A stretch of 64,000 nucleotides of DNA from JAXLWB01 sp046328715 (GTDB taxonomy: Bacteria; Chloroflexota; Anaerolineae; Caldilineales; Caldilineaceae), in the NCBI GenBank assembly GCA_046328715.1, contig JAXLWB010000020.1, forward strand, positions 97,560 to 161,559. Reading direction: 5' to 3'. Positions within the stretch are counted from its first letter, which is position 1, and the number at the start of each line of letters is the position of its first letter. The notes beneath the pieces were generated by a model, which made no database searches, was not told the origin of the DNA, and saw only the letters and a list, made by a program, of their open reading frames with translations. Positions 35,953-45,119 of the stretch are shown here, piece after piece. The position numbers and the translations under genes are program-made.

Positions 35953-36969
35953 TTATTCCTTGACCACTGGCTGTGCAGTGCGCACCGCCGCTACTACTTC
36001 CAGTATCGCTTTGCTGGATGCTGCTGCATTGGTTTCGTTCCCAATCAGGGAACTATGTGTCGCAGTGGGGACGATGCGTTGGACACTATTGCTCGATAAC
36101 TTTGTCATTTCGGCTTGGAGGTCAAGCCACCCCTCTTGTTGTTCCAGTGGCGCAGTGACCACAAGCAGCGGCTTATTGCCCAGACTTTGCAGCGCCTGCG
36201 CTTGGGTCAGCGCTGCGGGCATTCCCTCAACTTCATCGCGCTGGGCGCGATACTGATGCACCGTCGCCGCAGCGGCAAGTTCGCCCTCATTCGCCGCTTC
36301 TGGGAGACCTGTCTGTGAAACGAAAGCGAGGAGTCGTCCTAATCCGACTTGCGCCAAGTAGGGTAATAGTTTCGTCACGGGGCGTAAAACGGCATAGAAA
36401 GCGGGAAAGTCTGGCAAGCGGGTGAAGGCTTCATTCGGTTGGGAATCGAGTAAGACCATCCCCGCCACCAGCTCCGGGTAACGGGCGGCGAAGACCCGCA
36501 CATACGTGCCACCGATCGAGTGTCCTGCTAACACATACGGCCCTTGTTCCTGGGCTTGGGTCAGTAAGCTGTGGAGGTCAGTCGTGACGGCGATGCCATC
36601 ATGCGGGCCGGAAGCTGCCTCACTCCATCCATAACCCGCCCGGTCATAGACGCAAACGCGGGTCACCTGGGCGACGGCTGGCGCGATCCACCCCGCCATG
36701 CTATAGGAAGATTCGCCTAGGCCCGCTTCCAACACCACGGTTGGGCTACCTGACCCCGTGCAGTGGATATGCAGTTGATGGTCACCCACTTGGAATAGCT
36801 GCCCCGGTGCCTTGTGGCTCTTCACATAAGATTGTTCGGCAATTGGCTCATAGATAAACCCGACCAGCAGTAAGCCCAGGAAAACAAGGCCGATCGTTTT
36901 CATCACTCGGCGCGTTTTGGGCCAGCGATTTCGCTTTGGTGAATCAAGAGAAGAAAGATGCTTATTCAT
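35953..36969 (-). CDS. Membrane-anchored alpha/beta hydrolase
   Basis: A 338-residue protein with one N-terminal hydrophobic anchor (TIGLVFLGLLLVGFIYEPIA). The hydrolase core shows GSPTVVLEAGLGESSYSM at the oxyanion hole, VCVYDRAGYGWSE, and the nucleophile elbow LAGHSIGGTYVRVFA. The acid is likely in the GMVLLDSQPNEAF or VVTAPLEQQ region and the histidine is in PTATHSSLIG. It resembles exported esterases or haloperoxidase-like enzymes. It is followed upstream on the same strand by the quinone oxidoreductase-like gene, 30 bases away, so cotranscription is likely. Confidence 0.88.
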   Translation of the reverse strand: MNKHLSSLDSPKRNRWPKTRRVMKTIGLVFLGLLLVGFIYEPIAEQSYVKSHKAPGQLFQVGDHQLHIHCTGSGSPTVVLEAGLGESSYSMAGWIAPAVAQVTRVCVYDRAGYGWSEAASGPHDGIAVTTDLHSLLTQAQEQGPYVLAGHSIGGTYVRVFAARYPELVAGMVLLDSQPNEAFTRLPDFPAFYAVLRPVTKLLPYLAQVGLGRLLAFVSQTGLPEAANEGELAAAATVHQYRAQRDEVEGMPAALTQAQALQSLGNKPLLVVTAPLEQQEGWLDLQAEMTKLSSNSVQRIVPTATHSSLIGNETNAAASSKAILEVVAAVRTAQPVVKE

Positions 36970-36999
36970 TGGATACCCCCTTGCTGTAGTTTGCCTTGG

Positions 37000-37971
37000 T
37001 TATGCCATGGTGATGACGACTTTGCCACGAGCATGTCCGGTTTCCACATAGCGGATCGCTTGCGCAACTTCGCACAATGGATAACGGCGGTCGATGACTG
37101 GGGCGACTTTGCCTGCATCCACCAGCTCTTTCAAAAACGCCAGATCCGTGGGCTTGGCCGCTTTGACGAAGGTGCCAAAGTGCTGTCCTCCTTTCTGCGA
37201 GAGCCACGGCCCCATCACCATCATCTGAAAATAGCGTTGTGCGGAGCCACCAACCATGACGTAGCGACCCTGATTCGTCATGGCGCGCTTGAAGTCCGCC
37301 AGGGGACGGTAGGCAGCCGCATCGAGAATCAGGTCGTACTGGCGGCCATTTTGCGTAAAATCTTGCTTGGTGTAATCAATGACATGATCGGCACCAAGGC
37401 CGCGCACCATCTCGACATTACGGGTACTGCACACGCCGGTCACTTCGGCACCCAGCGCTTTGGCAATCTGTACCGCAAAACTCCCCACACCCCCGGAGGC
37501 GCCATTGACTAACACCTGCTGGCCCGCTTGGATCTGGCCTTCATCGCGTAACCCTTGCAGGGCGGTGACTGCTGCCGAAAGCACTGCGGCCGCTTGCTCA
37601 AAAGTCACGTTTGCGGGTTTCGGCACGAAGGCACTTTCCTCAGCAGCGACATACTCGGCGAAGGCACCATAGCCGGAATTGGATAAATCGCCGAAGACCT
37701 CATCCCCCGCTTGGAAACGAGCGACGTTAGGGCCAACCGCTACAACCTTCCCTGCCACGTCAGCGCCGAGGATCGGGTGTTTTGGTTTGCGCAGCCCCGT
37801 ACCCAGGCGCATCAGGAATGGCTGCCCCCGCAGGAGATGCCAGTCGCCAGCATTGACAGCAGCCGCATGGACTTTGATCAATATTTCCTTGTCTTTGGGG
37901 GTTGGTTGGTCGACCTCTTTGAACTGAAGTTCATCGGGTGATCCGTAGTGGGTGTAGACAATCGCTTTCAT
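37000..37971 (-). CDS. NAD(P)-dependent medium-chain alcohol dehydrogenase / quinone oxidoreductase-like
   Basis: A 323-residue zinc-independent-looking MDR protein. The start at 37971 (MKAIVYTHYGSPDEL) follows AGGAGAG. Motifs are HAAAVNAGDWHLLRGQPFLM, ILGADVAGKVVAVGPNV, and the nucleotide-binding VNGASGGVGSFAVQIAKALGA. The structural and catalytic zinc ligands of true alcohol dehydrogenases are absent. The substrate is likely a quinone or enone. It is read with the downstream hydrolase. Confidence 0.92.
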   Translation of the reverse strand: MKAIVYTHYGSPDELQFKEVDQPTPKDKEILIKVHAAAVNAGDWHLLRGQPFLMRLGTGLRKPKHPILGADVAGKVVAVGPNVARFQAGDEVFGDLSNSGYGAFAEYVAAEESAFVPKPANVTFEQAAAVLSAAVTALQGLRDEGQIQAGQQVLVNGASGGVGSFAVQIAKALGAEVTGVCSTRNVEMVRGLGADHVIDYTKQDFTQNGRQYDLILDAAAYRPLADFKRAMTNQGRYVMVGGSAQRYFQMMVMGPWLSQKGGQHFGTFVKAAKPTDLAFLKELVDAGKVAPVIDRRYPLCEVAQAIRYVETGHARGKVVITMA

Positions 37972-38112
37972 AGCTCTCCTTTTCAAGTGATCTCTCTTGG
38001 TGTGAACAAAATCATGATCCGTATTTGTTGATTGTAACGATTCAGGCCATTTTCTTCCGGGCAGGGTAGCTTGCTATCGTTTGTCTTGCGCAAGGGCCTT
38101 CCTGGAAGCGGC

Positions 38113-39057
38113 TTACGCAATGTTGCGAAATCGGTTAATTCCGCCATGCCACAACAGCCCACGCAGGATGCGTTTCTGTCGCACGGCACGAACCATCCAA
38201 TAGCACCCCAAGCCAAGCCCCAACACCACGGCAAGCACGCTGGCTTCGATGCCAAATGCGCCACCGGTCAGCCATGGATTGCCCTGGATGATCGGTTGAA
38301 ACAGGCTATCGGTCGGCGCACTGGCCCCCGAAACCGCTACACCGAAAATAGCCCCTTGAAGAAAATTCCAGGCCGTGTGAAAACCCATCGCAACCCATAA
38401 ACTGCGCGTTGCCATATAGATTGCGCCAAGCGAAACCCCGGCTTCCAAGGCAATGGCGATGGCGCTCCACAGCGTGGCGTTCGGGTTACTGAGGTGTACA
38501 AAGCCAAAGAATAGTGCGGTCAGGCTCAAGGCAACCCACGACCCAAAGCCTTCTTCCAAAAACCGAAACAGAATGCCGCGAAAGAGGGTTTCTTCAAAAA
38601 CGCCCACGAGACCGTGTAACAGAAGTCCACTCGCCAGTGCTTGTCCAACGAACGCTACACCGCTAATTCGATAGCCACCCAGCAAGGCGAGGATGCCCAC
38701 CGCGGCGCAGATGTAGGCCGCACCGACCCCTGCGCCTTTGAGCCAGTCCATGACGAAACGTCGCCAATCCAAACCGATTTCTGCGGGATTGCGCCGTTCG
38801 ATCAGCCCCGTCACTGCAAAGACGGCCAGTAAGCTACTCGCTGCCAGCATGGCGACCGAGATGTTCGGGCCGATTTCGACGGCCATGGCTTGCAGCCCAG
38901 CTACACTCGCCCAAGTGATCAGGCCAAAGGCAAACCACGTGATTAGGAATCGCACTACCCAGTGCAACAGAATCCGCTGCGCCAGCGGTAGGCGGGTCTG
39001 TGATGGCTGTTGAATGGGGGGCGCTGCCAAATGAACCGTATCATCGAGTGTATTCAT
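38113..39057 (-). CDS. CPBP family intramembrane glutamic protease
   Basis: A 314-residue protein with about eight hydrophobic segments. The catalytic motifs are EETLFRGILFRFLEEGFG (EExxxR) and WVAMGFHTAWNFLQG (FHxxxN). The N-terminal 30 residues are soluble and proline-rich. It is the second CPBP protease in the window (first at 19010-19843) and is not closely similar to it outside the motifs. Confidence 0.88.
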   Translation of the reverse strand: MNTLDDTVHLAAPPIQQPSQTRLPLAQRILLHWVVRFLITWFAFGLITWASVAGLQAMAVEIGPNISVAMLAASSLLAVFAVTGLIERRNPAEIGLDWRRFVMDWLKGAGVGAAYICAAVGILALLGGYRISGVAFVGQALASGLLLHGLVGVFEETLFRGILFRFLEEGFGSWVALSLTALFFGFVHLSNPNATLWSAIAIALEAGVSLGAIYMATRSLWVAMGFHTAWNFLQGAIFGVAVSGASAPTDSLFQPIIQGNPWLTGGAFGIEASVLAVVLGLGLGCYWMVRAVRQKRILRGLLWHGGINRFRNIA

Positions 39058-39148
39058 TGTTTCGATCTACCTTTGCTTTAATTGGGTAAACATTGCCTAT
39101 GCTCCTTCGCTTACTGTTCTGCAACGAGACTCGCCGCTGGCTGCGACG

Positions 39149-39388
39149 CTACCCTGGTGGTGGGTCGGGGTCTTGGTCTGCTCTCGGCGTCAGCTCGACC
39201 ACCGCCACCAAGGTCAGGGCCAAGTCACGCGCTTTGTCGAGCAAGCCGTAGAGGGCGGTCTGATCACGAATCGCTCCGGTCAGCCTGCTATTGCCATCAG
39301 CGTCGTGCGTGATCGTCAAGTCATCAAACCAGGCCGACCAACTCGGATCGAGATAGCCTTTGACTGTAATTTGATAGTGCAGTGCCAT
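39149..39388 (-). CDS. Small conserved protein (79 residues) of unknown function
   Basis: The core ITVKGYLDPSWSAWFDDLTI, THDADGNSRLTGAIRDQTAL and YGLLDKARDLALTLVAVV resembles a family of roughly 75-residue proteins seen repeatedly in soil bacteria and Chloroflexota. There is no membrane segment or metal site. It lies just downstream of the LuxR giant on the same strand, 137 bases from its stop. Confidence 0.7.
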   Translation of the reverse strand: MALHYQITVKGYLDPSWSAWFDDLTITHDADGNSRLTGAIRDQTALYGLLDKARDLALTLVAVVELTPRADQDPDPPPG

Positions 39389-39525
39389 TGTTTTTACCTG
39401 TATTCACGGACGACTTACAGTCTGTCAAAATCAACGATGGGTAGAGCATAGCGGACGCCAGGGTGGAACTGCATCCAACGAAAGGTGGAATGGAAGGTGG
39501 GTTATTTTCTTGGTAGGAGTTGGGG

Positions 39526-42500
39526 TTAGAGCAATTGCAGGGCTTGGGCGCGGGCGAGGGCCTGGGTACGGCTGGTAACTTGCAATTTACCGAAAATTGT
39601 GTTGGTGTGGCTCTTAACCGTGCTGAGGGCGATCACCAGGGTTTGTGCGATTTCAGCGTTGGATTTGCCGACGGCGATCAGGCGTAGCACCTCCAGCTCG
39701 CGCAGGCTGAGGGGTTCGACCAACGCTGGACCATGGCCTGCTGGAGGCTGCTTAATCGATGAAACTTGTCGCGTTCCACCTTCTGCCTTCAGCGTAGGCG
39801 GGAAGGCAGCCAGAAGTTGGTTGAGGTAGCCCGGCATCATTCCACCTGTAGAGATGGCGTGCAGCATGGTCAGCATCGGCATTCCCTCATCCACAAAACG
39901 GCGGATATAGCCTTCCGGGGCGGCGAGCGCCAGTGCGTTGGCAAGCGTTGCCAGCGCCTCCTGATGCGTCTCCTGCGTCCATTGTGCCAAGGCGCGCACG
40001 ATCAGGATTGCCAGCACACTCCCCGTCCGCCCTTTCGTCTTGGCGTCTGCCAGCAACCGCTCAAGCAGATCGAATGCTTGCTGGTACAAGGATTGCTCGG
40101 ACTCGCTGTTCGCCTGAGCAATCCATACCCGCGCCAGAATCAAAGACTCCGCCTCACGCGGGAAGTTGAGATCATTTGTAATGTGCAAACTGCTGGCATC
40201 TGCCCAGGCGACGGCAGCAGCGAGGTCGCCCCGCGCTAGTGCGAACTGCGCTTGAACGGCGGCGGCGCGCGCCACCAGGTGAGCGACGAAACCACGTCGA
40301 CGGGCAAGATTGCTGTAGGTGGTCAATGTCAAAGCGGCGGCGGTATGCTCTCTGCGGGCGTGCTGTAGCCGTGCCACGGTCAGATAACCGAGCGTCACAT
40401 CCTCGGCGTCGACCACCAGCCGGCCCTCCAACTGTTTCATCGCTTGGTCCAGGTGCCGTTCGGCTGCGTCTAAATCATTCCACTCGTACAGCAGTTCAGC
40501 CATGCCAATGTAATAGGCAGGACCTTCGAGCAGCAACGGCTGGTCGGGGCTGGCCGCGATCTGGGCCATCTCGCAATAGGTGGCAGCCGCGGCGTGGAGC
40601 CGCCCTTGCATCACCTGCAGGCGAGCCAGGTTGGTGATAGCAGCCAAAGTCCCCAACAGATTATTCGCAGTCTGGAATGGCGCGATCAACGCATTGGCAC
40701 GCTGCTCCACCTCTTCCGTTACGGTACCGTTTACGCGGAAGGCGCGTGCCACATGCAATAGGGCGATCGTGCGGGCAATCGTCTCGCTCTCGGGCAAGAG
40801 GCGCAAGACTTGCTGCCCAAAGGCGACACAGCCCGTCAGGTCGCCGATGTAGCGGGCGATATTGGCCCGGATCGCAGCGGCACGACCCTGGATGAGCTGT
40901 ACCTGAGCTGTCGGTGTGTCGTCCAGAATGTGAGCTTCAGCATCCTGGACACGCGCCTCGGCCGCCGCCAACTGATTCGTGAAGAGCAGCGCCAGGCCAT
41001 GGATAATGCAGAGCATAGGGCGGGCACGGATCAGTGGATCGGCGAGCGTGTTCAGCCAGCGCAACACAGTATACACCTGCCCGCCAACGATGATGCGCAG
41101 ACCGTGTTGCTCGATCAGATGGACCACCCGCTCGTGATCCGCTGCCGTCAACGCGTGTTGTACCGCTTCGGCCACCAGTCCCTGCCGCTCGTACCACCGG
41201 CTGGCGCGTCCATGCAAGCTTGCGACTGCATCAGGCGACATCCCATTCGTTAGCCGCTGGCGCAGCACCTCGGCAAACAGATGATGATAGCGATACCACT
41301 GACGCACATCGTCCAGCGGCACGACAAACAAATTTACGCGTTCTAACTCTTCCAACAGAAGCTGACTAGAGTGAGCCTCACTTGGATTGTCTGCGACGGG
41401 GCTCAAGTCACTTGATTTCCGTTCCAATACGGCATCACAAAGCGCGCCGCACATGCGGTCGAGGATGGCTGTGTGAAGCAAGAAGGTCTGGATGTAGGCT
41501 GGCTGAGAGGCAATGACCTCGGCTGCCAGGTAATCGACAATATAGCGATTACTGCCGCTAAAGCTGTGGATGAAACTGCTGCGGTCGTGGTGGTCGCGCA
41601 TTGCCAGTGCCGCCAGTTGCAGCCCGGCGATCCAACCTTCGGTGCGTGTTTCCAAGGCGGCCACGTCGGCGGCGGTGAGCGATAAGCCCATCACTTGATT
41701 AAGAAAAGTGGCAACTTCATCGGGCGTGAAACGCAGATCGCTTGCATGGATTTCGGTCATGGCCCCCCTGGCGCGCAGGCGTGCCAGGGGTAGCGGCGGA
41801 TCGGCGCGCGTCAAGATGACCATATGCAGATTGGGGGGTAGATAGTCGAGCAGCCATGCCAGCGCGGCGTGAATCGCTGGCGTTGTGATGACGTGATAGT
41901 CATCTAAGGCGAGAGCTAATTCGTAGGGAGGTTTGCTGCCAGTCGATGCGCTAAACGCATTTAGTACGCTGGTTAGGATGCTTTCAATCGGCGGTGGCTG
42001 TGGGGCTTGGAGCAGGGTAAGTGCCGCCACACCGCACCCAGGGGCAAGGGTGTCGAGGGCTGCGATCAGATAGCTCCAAAAGCGTAACGGATCATTATCC
42101 GCACCGTCGAGCGCCACCCAGGCAAACGGCCAGGTTCCACCCGCCGTTGTTGCGCGCCAAGCGCTCAGCAATGTCGTCTTGCCGAAACCAGCCGGTGCAG
42201 CAATCAGGGTCAATTTGTCGCGTAGGCCAGCTTGGACGCGCTCGAACAGGCGCGGTCTGGCTACTAGATTGGCGCGTGCGGGTGGGACAAACAATTTGGT
42301 GGCGAGTAGGTTGGCAAACGGCGTGTCGGCTGGGCGGACAGAGGCGGTCGGTCGGTCTAGCTGTGTGGCTGCGGGCGTTGCAAGCTTGATCAGTGTTGCC
42401 GCCACACGGGTGAGTTGTTCGAGCGTGAGATCCAGCGATTTACCGAGATAGGCCCGGTGCAGGACGCCTTGCTCGGTACGATAGGCTTTCCAATACCAGG

Positions 42501-42678
42501 TACCTCGCTCGCGCCGCTCCTTGCGCGCAGTGAAATGCCCGGACGCACTCGAAAAAACAAAAGACGTTGCGGTCTCCAACCAGGCAAACCAGGCATCGCT
42601 GCCCACCGTGATGGACTCGGCGTCGTTTGACCCAATCACCAACGTGTTGTTATCCACTCGTGCCGTCGTGCGCGCCAT
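39526..42678 (-). CDS. Giant LuxR family (MalT-like) transcriptional regulator
   Basis: A 1050-residue STAND-type regulator. The start at 42678 (MARTTARVDNN) follows GGAGG, which rules out the longer frame from 42966. Residues 20-100 are an extra N-terminal module (WFAWLETATSFVFSSASGHF, WYWKAYRTEQGVLHRAYLGK) not found in E. coli MalT. The NTPase domain starts near 125, with Walker A APAGFGKTT (K167) and ALALDDYHVI as Walker B. A long helical TPR-like region spans about 450-940. The C-terminal LuxR helix-turn-helix is at about 985-1045 (LSLRELEVLRLIAVGKSNAE). It should respond to a ligand through the TPR region and activate transcription; no target is identified. Confidence 0.93.
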   Translation of the reverse strand: MARTTARVDNNTLVIGSNDAESITVGSDAWFAWLETATSFVFSSASGHFTARKERRERGTWYWKAYRTEQGVLHRAYLGKSLDLTLEQLTRVAATLIKLATPAATQLDRPTASVRPADTPFANLLATKLFVPPARANLVARPRLFERVQAGLRDKLTLIAAPAGFGKTTLLSAWRATTAGGTWPFAWVALDGADNDPLRFWSYLIAALDTLAPGCGVAALTLLQAPQPPPIESILTSVLNAFSASTGSKPPYELALALDDYHVITTPAIHAALAWLLDYLPPNLHMVILTRADPPLPLARLRARGAMTEIHASDLRFTPDEVATFLNQVMGLSLTAADVAALETRTEGWIAGLQLAALAMRDHHDRSSFIHSFSGSNRYIVDYLAAEVIASQPAYIQTFLLHTAILDRMCGALCDAVLERKSSDLSPVADNPSEAHSSQLLLEELERVNLFVVPLDDVRQWYRYHHLFAEVLRQRLTNGMSPDAVASLHGRASRWYERQGLVAEAVQHALTAADHERVVHLIEQHGLRIIVGGQVYTVLRWLNTLADPLIRARPMLCIIHGLALLFTNQLAAAEARVQDAEAHILDDTPTAQVQLIQGRAAAIRANIARYIGDLTGCVAFGQQVLRLLPESETIARTIALLHVARAFRVNGTVTEEVEQRANALIAPFQTANNLLGTLAAITNLARLQVMQGRLHAAAATYCEMAQIAASPDQPLLLEGPAYYIGMAELLYEWNDLDAAERHLDQAMKQLEGRLVVDAEDVTLGYLTVARLQHARREHTAAALTLTTYSNLARRRGFVAHLVARAAAVQAQFALARGDLAAAVAWADASSLHITNDLNFPREAESLILARVWIAQANSESEQSLYQQAFDLLERLLADAKTKGRTGSVLAILIVRALAQWTQETHQEALATLANALALAAPEGYIRRFVDEGMPMLTMLHAISTGGMMPGYLNQLLAAFPPTLKAEGGTRQVSSIKQPPAGHGPALVEPLSLRELEVLRLIAVGKSNAEIAQTLVIALSTVKSHTNTIFGKLQVTSRTQALARAQALQLL

Positions 42679-42769
42679 ACTCACAAGCCTCCATCTGTTG
42701 GTGATTGTTGGGGATCTGCTACGGCTGACAATTTGTGTTTTTGCGACTGGTCTTACACGTTCAGGAGGA

Positions 42770-43105
42770 CTACTCCTGATGAAACAACTCCTCCATGCCC
42801 GTCCACCAGTTACCTTCGATGCTGCCGGTTGAATTACCCTGTACCGGCTGCTGACAGGGATCGCAGACCGCCCACCACTCCCGAGTCTTGGGATCATCTG
42901 CCATCTTCGCCATGTCGGCGGCGAGATCTTCGCCGATGTACTCAAAATAGGAGAAGAGCAAGCCATTCCAGTGGTAGATCGAGTAGTTACGGATGTTACA
43001 CGCCTCGATCATCGCCGCCACCTCCGGCCAAACGTTGGCGTGGAGTTGTTTATATTCTCCGTATTTCTCCGGTTTGAGTCTGATGATGCTACCGAAACGT
43101 TGCAT
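42770..43105 (-). CDS. rhaM: L-rhamnose mutarotase
   Basis: A 111-residue dimeric alpha/beta-barrel mutarotase that interconverts the anomers of L-rhamnose or L-fucose. The start at 43105 (MQRFGSIIRLKPEKYGEYKQ) is the family-typical N-terminus. HANVWPEVAAMIEACNIRNYSIYHW contains the catalytic region. LLFSYFEYIGEDLAADMAKM and TREWWAVCDPCQQPV are also family signatures. It lies 76 bases downstream of the fuconate dehydratase-like gene on the same strand, consistent with a deoxy-sugar catabolic pair. Confidence 0.92.
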   Translation of the reverse strand: MQRFGSIIRLKPEKYGEYKQLHANVWPEVAAMIEACNIRNYSIYHWNGLLFSYFEYIGEDLAADMAKMADDPKTREWWAVCDPCQQPVQGNSTGSIEGNWWTGMEELFHQE

Positions 43106-43180
43106 AAGGAAGGTCCTTGAAAAGTGGAAAAGGGGCAAAGTGGAGCAGTCAAAATCGCAATCCGCAATCCGCAATTTGCC

Positions 43181-44413
43181 CTATTCCTGCAAATCCGAAC
43201 TGCTCCCTGGCTCCTGCGGCGTCTGATAAACGCCATCCGCCACGACTGCTGGATAGACAAAGTGTTGGCGCAGGTGGGGAATATATTCGAGCAGGACTTC
43301 CTCCATGCCCAATCCCACGCGGTTAAAGAGCACCAGATGTTGATGAATCTGCCCCATATCGCCGACGTGGGGCACAATCGGTAGTCCAAACTTCTGCGCT
43401 AACAAGCTGATCGTAATGAACTCGCTCACACCACCGACGCGCACAGCATCCGCCTGGACAAAGTGCATGGCACCTGCCTGGATGTAATTCTTAAAGAGAA
43501 TCCGGTTGGGCAGATGCTCACCAGCGGCAATCTTGATCGGCGCAATCGCCCGGGCCAGGGTTTGGTGGGCGATCACATCATCGGGATGGGTAGGCTCCTC
43601 GACCCAATAGGGATTCATATCGGCCAGGCGCAGGCAGACACGCAGGGCGGTCGGTAAGGTCCACTGTTGGTTACAATCGACCATAATCTGCACCTGATTG
43701 CCCACGGTGTTACGCACCAGGAAGGTCCGCCGCACATCACGCTCTGCATCCGGCGATCCCACCTTGAGCTTCATCGCCATAAAACCAGCTTCCAGTGCCC
43801 GTTTGGCATTATCACGAATTTGCTCATCGCTGTAGTTGAACCAACCCACTGAAGTATCATAGCCCCGATAGCCGCGGCGCAACACATCCATTCGTTCATA
43901 ACGCGTGGTCTCAGCGCTGCGGATGAGTGCAATCGCCTCTTGCCGAGAGAGGATATCTTGCAGATAGCTGAGATCGAGTGTCGCCACCAGTGCCTCCGGC
44001 TTCAAATCGAGCAGCAGCTTCCAGAGCGGCACCCCACGTACCTTCGCCCATAGATCGAAACAGGCATTGGTGATCGCTGCCAGCGCCAGATGGACCACGC
44101 CCTTATGCGGCCCCAGCCAACGATACTGCGGGTGATCGGCAAGCATACGGAAGGTGGCCCCAAAGTCGGCCATCAACTCTTCGATCTCACGCCCTACTAG
44201 CGACTCGGCCAGCACCTGAATCGCGGCGCAGACCAGATCATTGCCCGGTCCCAGCGTAAAGGCAAGACCCGAGCCGATCAAGCCTCGGTTGGTATGCAAC
44301 AGACAGACAGCATAAGAATATTGCGGAGCGGAATGGACAGCATCGACCCCTTCACCGGGCTGCAGGGTGTAACGAGCGTCGCGAATGGTGATTTTGTGGA
44401 TAGTATTCGGCAT
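43181..44413 (-). CDS. Enolase-superfamily dehydratase, L-fuconate dehydratase-like
   Basis: A 410-residue enzyme. The N-terminal HKITIRDARYTLQPGEGVDA and HSAPQYSYAVCLLHTNRG closely follow the L-fuconate dehydratase pattern. Barrel residues are the K-x-K pair in MAMKLKVGSP, the metal ligands in MVDCNQQWT, WVEEPTHPDD and AAGEHLPNR, and the base in PIVPHVGDMGQ. It would dehydrate a sugar acid to its 2-keto-3-deoxy form. With the adjacent mutarotase it fits L-fucose or L-rhamnose breakdown; no kinase or aldolase of that route is nearby. Confidence 0.85.
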   Translation of the reverse strand: MPNTIHKITIRDARYTLQPGEGVDAVHSAPQYSYAVCLLHTNRGLIGSGLAFTLGPGNDLVCAAIQVLAESLVGREIEELMADFGATFRMLADHPQYRWLGPHKGVVHLALAAITNACFDLWAKVRGVPLWKLLLDLKPEALVATLDLSYLQDILSRQEAIALIRSAETTRYERMDVLRRGYRGYDTSVGWFNYSDEQIRDNAKRALEAGFMAMKLKVGSPDAERDVRRTFLVRNTVGNQVQIMVDCNQQWTLPTALRVCLRLADMNPYWVEEPTHPDDVIAHQTLARAIAPIKIAAGEHLPNRILFKNYIQAGAMHFVQADAVRVGGVSEFITISLLAQKFGLPIVPHVGDMGQIHQHLVLFNRVGLGMEEVLLEYIPHLRQHFVYPAVVADGVYQTPQEPGSSSDLQE

Positions 44414-44502
44414 AACAAGGATTTTTGGTTCGACAAGGTGAACGTTGGATTGAGATTTGCACGCAGTATAGCATAGTTTGATCTATAACTGAAGCAATGA
44501 AA

Positions 44503-44842
44503 TTCAGAACCGGAAGCTTGAGCCTCCGGCCTTGGTGACTTGATCAACTTCTGTATGCTAATGCTGACGGCTCTGAATCTCGTGCGACACTTCAGAACCG
44601 CAAGCGTGAGCGCCCGGTCTCTCCAACTCGATCAACTTCCGTACGCTAACGCTGACGGCTCTGAATCTCGTGCGACCACTTCAGAACCGGAAGCGTGAGC
44701 CTCCGGCCTTGGTGACTCGATCAACTCCCGTACGCTAACGCTGACGGCTCTGAATCTCGTGCGACACTTCAGAACCGCAAGCGTGAGCGCCCGGCCTTGG
44801 TGACTCGATCAAATCCCGTATGCTGACGCTGACGGCTCTGAA
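44503..44842. repeat. Four-copy tandem array of an 88-89 base palindromic unit
   Basis: Units begin at 44503, 44591, 44680 and 44768, spacing 88, 89 and 88. Each starts TTCAGAACCG, continues (A)AGCGTGAGC, and ends GCTAACGCTGACGGCTCTGAA, so each can fold on itself. Copies 1 and 3 share CTCCGGCCTTGGTGACT and copies 2 and 4 share CGCCCGG, giving an alternating A-B-A-B order. It lies in a 706-base gene-free gap (44414-45119) between the divergent dehydratase and acyl-CoA dehydrogenase genes. Single members are at 9521, 13081 and 30980. Confidence 0.9.
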
Positions 44843-45020
44843 GTGTTTGCGCCCGATCAACTGCGCTTTACATCGATGTAATTTTGGGTAGTGGTTGAGG
44901 TGAGCCAACACCCTAACCACTTGACTAGGTCAAGTTTAGGCAACTCACAGTTGAAAGTTCGGCTTTACCAATTAATAGTATTGTAGCCGTAATTGACACG
45001 GAATCGACAAGCTGCAAGGG

Positions 45021-45084
45021 GCAAGTGGCAGGTTGCAAGTAACAGGTCAACTCTACACTTTGCATTCCGCAACCTGCCACTTGC
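45021..45084. repeat. Word-palindrome, GCAAGTGGCAGGTTGC family
   Basis: Exact 16-base arms GCAAGTGGCAGGTTGC (45021-45036) and its complement (45069-45084) with a 32-base loop; less regular pairing extends outward. It lies in the leader of the acyl-CoA dehydrogenase, 36 bases before its ATG. A single-arm relative is inside the synthase frame at 53857-53887. Confidence 0.85.
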
Positions 45085-45119
45085 ATCCTTTACACATACA
45101 ACGCAAGGAGACAATCCCT

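Noticed and set aside
42679..42966. Ninety-six residue N-terminal extension of the LuxR regulator
   Set aside because: It overlaps the mutarotase 3' end, has no family similarity, and the ATG at 42678 has GGAGG upstream.
44503..44842. Possible CRISPR array (four regularly spaced repeats)
   Set aside because: The whole 88-base unit repeats, including the part that would be spacer, and units are palindromic throughout. No cas genes are present.
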